Positions 6,491 to 10,278 of a stretch of DNA of 10,278 nt are shown piece by piece. This stretch comes from Baffinella frigidus (lineage: Eukaryota; Cryptophyceae; Cryptomonadales; Baffinellaceae), in NCBI GenBank assembly GCA_026770585.1, contig MU646817.1:287512-297789 (forward strand), in the 5' to 3' direction. Under the pieces are notes generated by a model. That model was not told the origin of the DNA and searched no databases. It saw nothing but the letters and a program-made list of their open reading frames with translations. Each line of letters opens with the position of its first letter. Positions within the stretch are counted from its first letter, which is position 1. A program made the translations under genes and the position numbers.

Positions 6491-6640
6491 CACCCTAATC
6501 CCTAGCCCCTAACCCCTAACCCCTAATCCCCGGCACCTCACCCCTAGCCCCTAACCCCTAACCCCCCCCTGAACCCTGAACCCCCAACCCAAATCCCCTA
6601 AGCTCCAAACTGTCCACCCCTCACCCCTCACCCCTCACCC
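6488..6640 (-). repeat. Degenerate telomere-like tract (C-rich strand), block 1
   Basis: Repeated CCCTAAC and CCCTAGC units with variants CCCTGAAC, CCCAACC and CCCTCAC. Unit length varies between 7 and 8 bases. It starts exactly where exon 1 copy a breaks and ends just before a second exon 1 fragment (6661). The orientation is opposite to the array at 5752. Confidence 0.8.
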
Positions 6641-6660
6641 AACCCCGCAAAGGCAATCAG

Positions 6661-6669
6661 AAGCCGGGC
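6661..6669 (+). pseudogene. J-domain exon 1, 5'-end fragment
   Basis: AACCCCGCAAAGGCAATCAG followed by AAGCCGGGC repeats exactly, over about 30 bp, the intron-exon border seen again at 6775-6803. Only the first codons (KPG) remain before the sequence diverges. It is a duplicated splice-acceptor border without its exon. Confidence 0.6.
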
Positions 6670-6709
6670 CATGACAAGGCAGTCACGACCGACCGTCTGG
6701 CTTCGGCGT

Positions 6710-6729
6710 CCGCGTGACCGGTCACGCGG
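6710..6729. repeat. Perfect 20-bp palindrome
   Basis: CCGCGTGACCGGTCACGCGG is perfectly self-complementary without a spacer. It lies between two copies of the exon 1 acceptor border. It could be a dimeric protein-binding site or a palindromic junction; nothing else supports either reading. Confidence 0.85.
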
Positions 6730-6794
6730 GCGTTCACGAGCCTGCCGGCGGGGCTGTTCCACGGGTCCTAACCCAACCCCGCAAAGGCAATCAG

Positions 6795-6832
6795 AAGCCG
6801 GGCGAAGAGGCACCCAAGGCGAAGCCGAACCC
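6795..6832 (+). pseudogene. J-domain exon 1, truncated copy b
   Basis: After the acceptor border AGGCAATCAG, the sequence reads KPGEEAPKAKPNP and then a stop, matching the acidic/proline start of the intact exon (KPGEDAPEA...). It passes without a gap into CCCTAAACCCC telomere-like sequence, so it lacks the whole helix I-II region. Confidence 0.65.
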
Positions 6833-6890
6833 CTAAACCCCCCTAACCCCTAACCCCCCCCTCACCCCTAACCCCAAACCCGAAACCACA
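6829..6890 (-). repeat. Degenerate telomere-like tract (C-rich strand), block 2
   Basis: CCCCTAAACCC, CCCCTAACC and CCCTCACCC units in the same orientation as block 1. It begins within the truncated exon copy at 6795 and ends near CGAAACCACATAT. Confidence 0.75.
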
Positions 6891-7300
6891 TATATCTGTT
6901 TAGACTAAATCCGGGGACTGTACAGTGAAAAGGTCGTTTGCGTGTACTGTTTAGTCTGAACCCTATCCCCTCAAACCGAAACAGACGCCGGGTGAAGAGG
7001 CCCCTGGGGCTACTGAAGACACGGTGGTGGAGGAGGTGGACGAGAACATCGACTACTACCGCACACTCTCTCGAATCATTGTGGGATATTTCTATTCACA
7101 CGTCCCTCTACGGGGATTGTAATCTGAAGAGGTCTGTCATGTGTACTGTCGTTTCAGGTGTACTGTTTACACGTGTGAACCCTATCCCCTCAAACCGAAA
7201 CAGAAGCCGGGTGAGGACGCCCCTGAGGCTTCTAAGGCGGAGCCGGTGGTGGAGGAGGTGGACGAGAACATTGACTACTACCGCATCCTCGGCGTGCCCA
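6890..7300. repeat. Tandem duplication of exon 1 plus its upstream intron (period about 219 bp)
   Basis: The segments beginning near 6890 and 7085 share a GGGGA-TGTA-AGTGAAAAGGTC / TCTGAAGAGGTC stretch, GTGTACTGTTTA, GTCTGAACC / GTGTGAACC, CCTATCCCCTCAAACCGAAA and the acceptor ACAG, and then the exon 1 coding part. The exon starts (6985 and 7204) are 219 bases apart. The duplicated unit therefore includes intron sequence and the splice acceptor, not only coding bases. Confidence 0.75.
6985..7062 (+). pseudogene. J-domain exon 1, truncated copy c
   Basis: After the acceptor ACAG, 26 codons remain in frame: TPGEEAPGATED, then VVEEVDENIDYYR. They align to the intact copy with few changes. The copy then breaks in helix I, before the LGVP turn and all of helix II, into unrelated sequence. 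No donor site in the expected place is seen, so this copy alone cannot supply a J-domain start. Confidence 0.8.
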
Positions 7301-7348
7301 AATCCTCGGACCTCGGACGCATCAAGCAGGCCTACCTCCGCAAGGCTG
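7204..7348 (+). CDS. J-domain (DnaJ/Hsp40-type) exon 1, intact: acidic linker and helices I-II
   Basis: The exon follows the acceptor AAACAG and ends ...CGCAAGGCTG before GTGCGT, a good donor, leaving phase 1. It encodes 48 codons: an acidic, proline-containing linker (KPGEDAPEASKAEPVVEEVD), then helix I (DYYRILGVP) and helix II (IKQAYLRKA). D-Y-Y-x-I-L-G-V and the I-x-x-A-Y pattern are diagnostic of J-domains, which stimulate the ATPase of Hsp70 chaperones. Joining to exon 2 at 8042 gives Y-L-R-K-A-A-F-W-H-P-D, with exactly the canonical spacing between the helix II tyrosine and HPD. It is the only complete one of five copies in the window. Upstream exons were not identified. The compartment and client are unknown. 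Confidence 0.85.
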
Positions 7349-7360
7349 GTGCGTCTCACT

Positions 7361-7532
7361 AAGTTAATTTCCCCTAGGAATCAAATGAATCGTTTGCAAA
7401 AGTGGCCGATTCGTGGTGGAAAAGTGTGAACTGGCTGCACTTCCCGAAGTTAATTTCCCCTAGGAATCAAATTAATCGTTTCCAAAAGTGGCCGATTCGT
7501 GGTTCACATGTGTGAACCGGTTGCATTTCCCG
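7361..7532. repeat. Tandem duplication in intron 1 (period 86)
   Basis: AAGTTAATTTCCCCTAGGAA starts both units (7361 and 7447), and they share most of the next 66 bases (AATCGTTT-CAAAAGTGGCC, GATTCGTGG, GTGTGAAC-GG, TGCA-TTCCCG). Unit 1 begins 12 bases after the donor of the intact exon 1, so this is intron sequence next to the exon. Confidence 0.85.
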
Positions 7533-7688
7533 AGTTCCTTCCTAGCCCTCTCGACGAATAGTTTCTTCGCACGCTCAAAGTGTGCAGCGGTGGCCGTGTT
7601 GGTTGGTAGCGATCCGGAAAAACGCTTCGTTTTTCTGAGCCCTAAACCCTGGATCCTGGATCCTAACCCTGCACCTGTTTTCGGGCAG

Positions 7689-7726
7689 CGTTTTGGCACC
7701 CGCACCGCAACAGCCACACGCCGAAC
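7689..7726 (+). pseudogene. J-domain exon 2, copy a, HPD changed to HPH
   Basis: After the acceptor CGGGCAG, the coding part matches exon 2 from AFWHP through RNSHTP, but CACCCGCACCGC replaces CACCCGGACCGC, giving HPH in place of HPD. The match ends after CACGCCG. The helix III part and donor are missing, and the frame then runs to a TAG near 7743. If it were spliced in by error, the product would lack the aspartate that J-domains need to stimulate Hsp70. Confidence 0.8.
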
Positions 7727-7798
7727 AATTTCTGGTGTGGGTTAGACTGGAGCTCCAGCGTGTGCCACCCGGACCGGTTGGGGTTGGAGCTTGAATCT

Positions 7799-7866
7799 GT
7801 TCAAATCTGCTCACATCTGCTCAAATCTTCTCAAATATATTCAAATCTGCTCAAATCTGACTGGAT
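7799..7866. repeat. Tandem TCAAATCTGC-type repeats (period about 10)
   Basis: Units of about 10 bases (TTCAAATCTGCTCACATCTG, then CTCAAATCTT, CTCAAATATA, TTCAAATCTG) run to near 7860, directly upstream of exon 2 copy b. This is AT-rich simple repeat within the intron, and it is pyrimidine-rich as expected near an acceptor. Confidence 0.85.
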
Positions 7867-7887
7867 CTCAAACCTATTTTCTGGCAG

Positions 7888-7925
7888 CGTTCTGGCATCC
7901 GGACCGCAACAGCCACACGCCGGAA
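7888..7925 (+). pseudogene. J-domain exon 2, copy b, truncated
   Basis: After TTTTCTGGCAG the frame reads (A)FWHPDRNSHTPE, with the HPD intact. It then diverges at the same point as copy a, after CACGCCGGAA. It lacks helix III and the donor site. The shared breakpoint with copy a suggests that one was copied from the other or that both broke at the same weak point. Confidence 0.8.
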
Positions 7926-8041
7926 TCCAGGAGAACATTCGTAAAATACACTTCCTGGAGAAACGAATCGGTTCCGGTTTTCGGAAAAAATGCAAGGCTC
8001 GGGGAAACACAGCACCATTAACGCTCAAGCTGTGGTGGCAG

Positions 8042-8103
8042 CGTTCTGGCACCCGGACCGCAACAGCCACACGCCGGACCTCGCGAAAAAGAAGTTCGAG
8101 CAG
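8042..8103 (+). CDS. J-domain exon 2, intact: HPD loop and helix III
   Basis: The exon is 62 nt. It follows the acceptor GTGGTGGCAG and ends AAGTTCGAGCAG before GTCCGT, a plausible donor in phase 0. With the G from exon 1 it encodes AFWHPDRNSHTPDLAKKKFE and a final Q. HPD is the catalytic-loop signature required for Hsp70 ATPase stimulation, and KKKFEQ opens the conserved K-F-x-x-I/V pattern of helix III. It is the only complete one of five exon-2 copies. The join to exon 3 (V-S-E-A-L-Q-V-L-S) keeps the canonical helix III register. Confidence 0.85.
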
Positions 8104-8194
8104 GTCCGTGCTCCTCACATCCAGAATGCCAACTTGGAAACCCGCTGATTTCCACCAGGGGGGGGGGGCTGATTCAGATCCCCTCGCGGGGTAC

Positions 8195-8280
8195 AAATCG
8201 GCAGTTACTCAACGATGGAAAAGTGGTCTTGTGGGGGCTGTTGGCTTGAGGGGTTGGTGGTTCATCTTGAGAATAGTCAG
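8195..8280. repeat. Intronic repeat, copy 1 (second copy at 9030-9115)
   Basis: CAACGATGGAAAAGT-GTCTTGTGGGGGCTG-TGGCTTGAGGGGTTGGTGG-TCATCTTGAG-ATAG is shared with 9040-9110 with very few differences. Copy 1 runs into the 5'-truncated exon-2 copy at 8282. Copy 2 follows directly after the MITE-like element ending at 9024. Confidence 0.8.
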
Positions 8281-8281
8281 C

Positions 8282-8308
8282 GACATCGCGAAAAAGAAGT
8301 TCGAGCAG
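8282..8308 (+). pseudogene. J-domain exon 2, copy d, 3' half only
   Basis: Reads D-I-A-K-K-K-F-E-Q and is followed by the same donor context GTCCGTGCACCT as the intact copy (GTCCGTGCTCCT). The HPD half is absent; an unrelated repeat (8195-8280) lies upstream. It is a helix III remnant that keeps a donor but has no acceptor. Confidence 0.75.
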
Positions 8309-8482
8309 GTCCGTGCACCTCTTGAGAATACGCCTTACCGTAGGGCCCTAGGACCTGCCTAGGACCTCTTGGGGGTTGAATTCGACCCCCTGGCCAGTTA
8401 AAAGGGTACAGCTGCTTACATAAAACAGGTTGGCCCCAAACGTGTGCAGCAGTTTCACCGCCTGTAGGGTTACTAGCTCTGC

Positions 8483-8637
8483 CTGAGTTGATCTAGTCTC
8501 CTCCAAATGAGGAGACCGGAAGTTGGTTCCCCGGATTTGTACCACCCCAGATTTGTGGTGACCACCCTGGATGTGCGGTGCACATCCGTCAACTTTTGGA
8601 GCAAAAAAAACATCAGCCAATCCGACGCAGGCAGAGC
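8483..8637 (-). repeat. Dispersed repeat with protein-like minus-strand frame, copy 2
   Basis: Homologous to 1606-1721. Both contain CTGAGT, a CTCCT-loop-AGGAG hairpin, AGTTG-TTCC, ATCCGTCAACTTTTGG and CGAC/CGACGC-AGGCAGA. This copy has an insertion of about 35 bases (ACCCCAGATTTGTGGTGACC region) that leaves the minus-strand frame open. It lies in the intron between exon 2 copies. Confidence 0.55.
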
Positions 8638-8663
8638 TAGGGATATTCAGTGAAAAGCAATTC

Positions 8664-8712
8664 CACACGGCGGCGACACGCCGGAGCTGGCGAAAAAGAC
8701 GTTCTCGAGCAG
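8664..8712 (+). pseudogene. J-domain exon 2, degenerate copy e
   Basis: CACACGGCGGCGACACGCCG and the following GAGCTGGCGAAAAAG correspond to the SHTPDLAKKK part. The HPDRN segment is deleted or scrambled, and an extra base in ACGTTCTCGAGCAG shifts the frame. The donor context GTCTGTGCACCTCGTACACATCC resembles that of the intact exon (8104 onward). It cannot encode a working HPD loop. Confidence 0.65.
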
Positions 8713-8734
8713 GTCTGTGCACCTCGTACACATC

Positions 8735-8820
8735 CTTCCACACCCAGAATGTCAACTTGGATGTTTCCACACCCAGATTGTCAACTTGCGTTTTTCCAAG
8801 TTGACCTTCTGGGTGTGAAA
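8735..8820. repeat. Foldback within intron 2
   Basis: TTCCACACCCAGAATGTCAA continuing CTTGGA is matched in reverse complement by TCCAAGTTGACCTTCTGGGT continuing GTGAA. A second, partial copy of the left arm (CCACACCCAGATTGTCAACT, near 8767) lies between them, so the right arm can pair with either. Part of the left arm (ACATCCAGAATGCCAACTTG) also follows the intact exon 2 at 8118. Confidence 0.8.
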
Positions 8821-8876
8821 AAACGCTGATGTGTACCATCAGGACAACGAGTCCGTTCCCCTCGTGGGGTACAAAT

Positions 8877-9024
8877 CCACGCAAGGCCCTTCGAGGGTCA
8901 TCCGGTGCTCGTTCTTGGAGCCGTTTGCTGGTTCTTGGAGCCGTTTTCCTCCAAAGTTGACTTTTGAATACAGTTTTCCCTTGGAAAATTGACTTTTGAA
9001 TAACCCCCGAAGGACCCTCCGTGG
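8877..9024. mobile_element. MITE-like element, copy 2, imperfect terminal inverted repeats
   Basis: Same ends and order as 380-523. The left end is CCACGCAAGGCCCTTCGAGG; the right end read in reverse is CCACGGAGGGTCCTTCGGGG. This copy carries a doubled GTTCTTGGAGCCGTTT and a doubled TTGACTTTTGAATA inside. It lies in the intron between exon-2 and exon-3 pieces of the J-domain gene. Confidence 0.65.
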
Positions 9025-9139
9025 CGGCAGATCCGCAACGATGGAAAAGTCGTCTTGTGGGGGCTGGTGGCTTGAGGGGTTGGTGGCTCATCTTGAGGAT
9101 AGCCAGAGAATAGCCAATTCCGAGCACGCTTTGCATCAG

Positions 9140-9205
9140 GAGAATGGGAATTTAATTATTTAATTATTTTGACTATTTGATTATTCAACTATTTAATCAT
9201 TTGAT
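9140..9205. repeat. AT-rich degenerate tandem repeat
   Basis: Repeated TTTAATTA, TATTTGATTATT and ATTTAATCATTTGATGATT units of irregular length, with little G or C. It sits just upstream of the first exon-3 copy. Confidence 0.7.
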
Positions 9206-9230
9206 GATTGAACACTTGTCTCCGTGGCAG

Positions 9231-9251
9231 GTGTCCGAGGCGCTGCAGGTT
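9231..9251 (+). pseudogene. J-domain exon 3, copy a, 3'-truncated
   Basis: After the acceptor CCGTGGCAG the frame reads VSEALQV, identical to the intact copy, and then breaks into the A-rich AAAACGCTGATTTTTT tandem repeat. Only the end of helix III is kept. Confidence 0.75.
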
Positions 9252-9257
9252 TTCGTG

Positions 9258-9311
9258 TCAAAAAACGCTGATTTTTTAAAAAACGCTGATTTTTTAGAAA
9301 ACGCTGATTTG
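9258..9311. repeat. Three tandem AAAACGCTGATTTTTTAA units (period 18)
   Basis: The ACGCTGAT cores fall at 9265, 9283 and 9301. A single related AAAAAACGCTGATG occurs at 8820, after the foldback in intron 2. The array directly replaces the rest of exon-3 copy a. Confidence 0.9.
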
Positions 9312-9405
9312 TACCAGGAAGGTACTGATTCAGTACCCCTCGTGGTACAAATCGGCACGATTGAAGGAATCAAGGTGTGGGGGCTGAGTGAACTTGTGGC
9401 GGCAG

Positions 9406-9462
9406 GTTTCTGAGGCCAGACAGGTGCTATTCAACCACGAGACCTGCCGGCAGTTCCACTCG
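9406..9462 (+). pseudogene. J-domain exon 3, copy b, diverged but open
   Basis: Nineteen codons after the acceptor GGCGGCAG: VSEARQVLFNHETCRQFHS. The frame is open, but relative to 9920 it has changed L-to-R in helix III, S-to-F before the turn, R-to-C, and D-to-H in the QFD motif. It ends where TCG meets GTTTTCTCG, a possible donor provided by the adjoining foldback element. It could be a pseudo-exon or an alternative helix IV exon. Confidence 0.65.
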
Positions 9463-9472
9463 GTTTTCTCGC

Positions 9473-9597
9473 CAACGAAATACAAGGCTTTTGCGCCAAC
9501 GAAATTTACTACACAAACGCTCTACTATTACGTGTAAGACCAAATTGTGTAGTAAATTTCGTACTAGTAACATCAAATTGTGTAGTACATTTCGTTG
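9473..9597. mobile_element. Foldback MITE, CAACGAAATTTACTACAC family, copy 2 (nested)
   Basis: A partial left end (CCAACGAAATACAAGG, near 9472) and a full left end (CAACGAAATTTACTACACAA, from 9497) precede a full right end (TTGTGTAGTAAATTTCGT, to 9562). A second right end (TTGTGTAGTACATTTCGTTG, to 9597) follows. This looks like one element inserted into or duplicated within another. It begins 10 bases after the end of exon-3 copy b. Confidence 0.8.
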
Positions 9598-9720
9598 ATT
9601 GCATCTAATATATGTTATATTCAAACGTTGGCTCCGCTCATTTATATCATCATTTATTTGTTCTAAATCAATCACATTTTTTATTTTTGATTGATTATTT
9701 GTTAATGTAAAATCATCCGA
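9598..9720. other. AT-rich intron-like stretch
   Basis: AT-rich sequence between the nested foldback and exon-3 copy c, with TCTAATATATG and ATCATCATTTATTTG-type runs. No gene or strong hairpin is recognised. It ends in the acceptor ATCCGACAG. Confidence 0.5.
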
Positions 9721-9723
9721 CAG

Positions 9724-9780
9724 GTTTCCGAGGCGCTGCAGGTGCTCTCCAACCACGAGACAAGGAGGCAGTTCGACTCG
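9724..9780 (+). CDS. J-domain exon 3, copy c, open: end of helix III and helix IV
   Basis: Nineteen codons after the acceptor CCGACAG: VSEALQVLSNHETRRQFDS. All conserved J-domain positions are kept (E-A-x-x-V-L-S, R-R-x-x-D). The one change from the copy at 9920 is N-D-E to N-H-E. The coding match ends at TCG, followed by GTTTTCTCG and the foldback element at 9791, so it lacks the GTF or GMF codons seen in copies d and e. It could serve as an alternative exon if GTTTTC works as a donor. Confidence 0.6.
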
Positions 9781-9790
9781 GTTTTCTCGC

Positions 9791-9858
9791 CAACGAAATT
9801 TACTACACAAACGCTTTACTATTACTAGTAAGACCAAATTGTGTGGTAAATTTCGTTG
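9791..9858. mobile_element. Foldback MITE, CAACGAAATTTACTACAC family, copy 3
   Basis: Arms CAACGAAATTTACTACACAA (9791-9810) and TTGTGTGGTAAATTTCGTTG (9839-9858) are reverse complements with one mismatch, around a loop containing TACTAGTAA. It begins 10 bases after exon-3 copy c, at the same offset and with the same GTTTTCTCGC leader as copy 2 after exon-3 copy b. The exon and the element were therefore duplicated together. Confidence 0.85.
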
Positions 9859-9919
9859 ACAGAAACCCTTTCTGGAAAGGTTTATTTGAGATTGTACTGA
9901 AAGGTTGGGTCCGCGGCAG

Positions 9920-9988
9920 GTGTCCGAGGCGCTGCAGGTGCTCTCCAACGACGAGACAAGGAGGCAGTTCGACTCGGGCACCTTCCAG
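9920..9988 (+). CDS. J-domain exon 3, copy d, best intact: end of helix III and helix IV
   Basis: After the acceptor GCGGCAG the frame reads VSEALQVLSNDETRRQFDSG and then TFQ, before C|GTACTC, a possible donor. With exons 1 and 2 this completes a full J-domain (helices I-IV, HPD, and the final Q-F-D of helix IV). The exact 3' border is uncertain: no GT directly follows TCG as in copies b and c, and copy e has GAGC|GTAACC at the matching place. Protein sequence after the J-domain was not identified; the gene probably continues beyond the window. Confidence 0.7.
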
Positions 9989-10050
9989 CGTACTCCCCAA
10001 ACCCCGACACCCGAAACCCTCTTATCAGCGAGGTACCCCTGTAGAGACAG

Positions 10051-10084
10051 ACCCGCCGGCAGTTCGACTCGGGCATGTTTGAGC
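10051..10084 (+). pseudogene. J-domain exon 3, copy e, 5'-truncated
   Basis: Reads T-R-R-Q-F-D-S-G-M-F-E, helix IV only, and ends GAGC before GTAACC, a good donor. It is joined upstream to CAGCGAGGTACCCCTGTAGA, a string also found at 2084-2101, so a dispersed repeat marks its 5' break. It lacks the helix III end and an acceptor of its own unless TGTAGAGACAG serves. Confidence 0.7.
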
Positions 10085-10138
10085 GTAACCCCCACACCCC
10101 ACACCCAAAACCCTCCAGAGACCACGATGCATATTCCA

Positions 10139-10222
10139 GCTCTGTCTCAGTCTATTTGGTCTCTCACCAACTCGGTGGCCCCGGGCTCGTTTTCGCTCCA
10201 AAGTTGACGGATTTGTACCACG
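10139..10222 (+). repeat. Dispersed repeat, copy 3 (opposite orientation, diverged)
   Basis: CTCTGTCTCAGTC, CTCGTTTTCGCTCCAAAGTT and GACGGATTTGTACCACG correspond to the reverse complement of 1606-1721 and 8483-8637. One A is missing in CCAAAG (CCAAAAG in the others), which breaks the frame that the other two copies share. Confidence 0.5.
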
Positions 10223-10257
10223 ATTCGAGAACGTCAACTTGAGAATAGTCCGTCAAC

Positions 10258-10278
10258 GCAAGTGCTCTCCAACGACGA
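10258..10278 (+). pseudogene. J-domain exon 3, copy f, partial at window edge
   Basis: CAAGTGCTCTCCAACGACGA matches the Q-V-L-S-N-D-E part of exon 3 and is cut by the end of the window. Upstream it is joined to GAATAGTCCGTCAACG, without an acceptor or the VSEAL codons, so it appears 5'-truncated. Its 3' part cannot be judged. Confidence 0.55.

Noticed and set aside
8348-9136. 262-codon minus-strand frame
   Set aside because: It spans a degenerate exon copy, a foldback and a MITE-like element in series. Apart from the repeat-derived PKVDG segment it shows no protein family, so it is a composite open frame and not a gene.

Overview
The window looks like nuclear DNA of a unicellular eukaryote, probably an alga or a related protist. 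The signs are GC-rich coding islands in a compositionally patchy background, intron-split protein segments with GT..AG borders, many short foldback (MITE-like) elements, and interstitial tracts related to the TTTAGGG telomere repeat, which is common in plants, many algae and some alveolates. No bacterial operons, Shine-Dalgarno sites or phage genes are seen. I cannot name the organism, and no dinoflagellate spliced-leader sequence was noticed.

Left part (1-2880): mostly repeats. It holds a 144-bp element with inverted ends (380-523), a (TCT)12 microsatellite, one copy of a hairpin-bearing dispersed repeat (888-1054), a foldback element (1239-1354), a possible last exon (1395-1484), a repeat with a protein-like reading frame on the minus strand (1606-1721), and a C-rich/G-rich foldback with an extra arm (1961-2087). 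Middle (2880-4660): the clearest single-exon gene is a minus-strand TPR-repeat protein with a low-complexity tail. It is followed by a GC-rich stretch that may be the start of a divergent plus-strand gene. Then (4740-6410) comes a dense run of foldback elements, three copies of a palindrome centred on TGACGTCA, a TTGAGGG/TTTAGGG array and a 306-bp near-palindromic element.

Right part (6428-10278): the most notable region. It carries the pieces of one plus-strand J-domain (DnaJ/Hsp40-type) gene, but each exon is present several times. Exon-1 type pieces (helices I-II) occur at 6428, 6661, 6795, 6985 and 7204; exon-2 type pieces (HPD loop and helix III) at 7689, 7888, 8042, 8282 and about 8664; exon-3 type pieces (end of helix III and helix IV) at 9231, 9406, 9724, 9920, 10051 and 10258. 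One intact copy of exon 1 (7204-7348), one of exon 2 (8042-8103) and one or two of exon 3 (9920 on, 9724-9780) join in phase into a canonical J-domain. The other copies are truncated, frameshifted or carry HPH in place of HPD. So the gene has expanded exon by exon, in order 1-1-1-1-1 / 2-2-2-2-2 / 3-3-3-3-3-3, rather than by whole-gene duplication. Exon pieces abut telomere-like repeats and small foldback elements. The gene probably continues past the right edge, and its upstream exons were not recognised.

The two recognisable protein genes (TPR and J-domain) both belong to chaperone or scaffold-type families, but nothing in the sequence shows that they work together.
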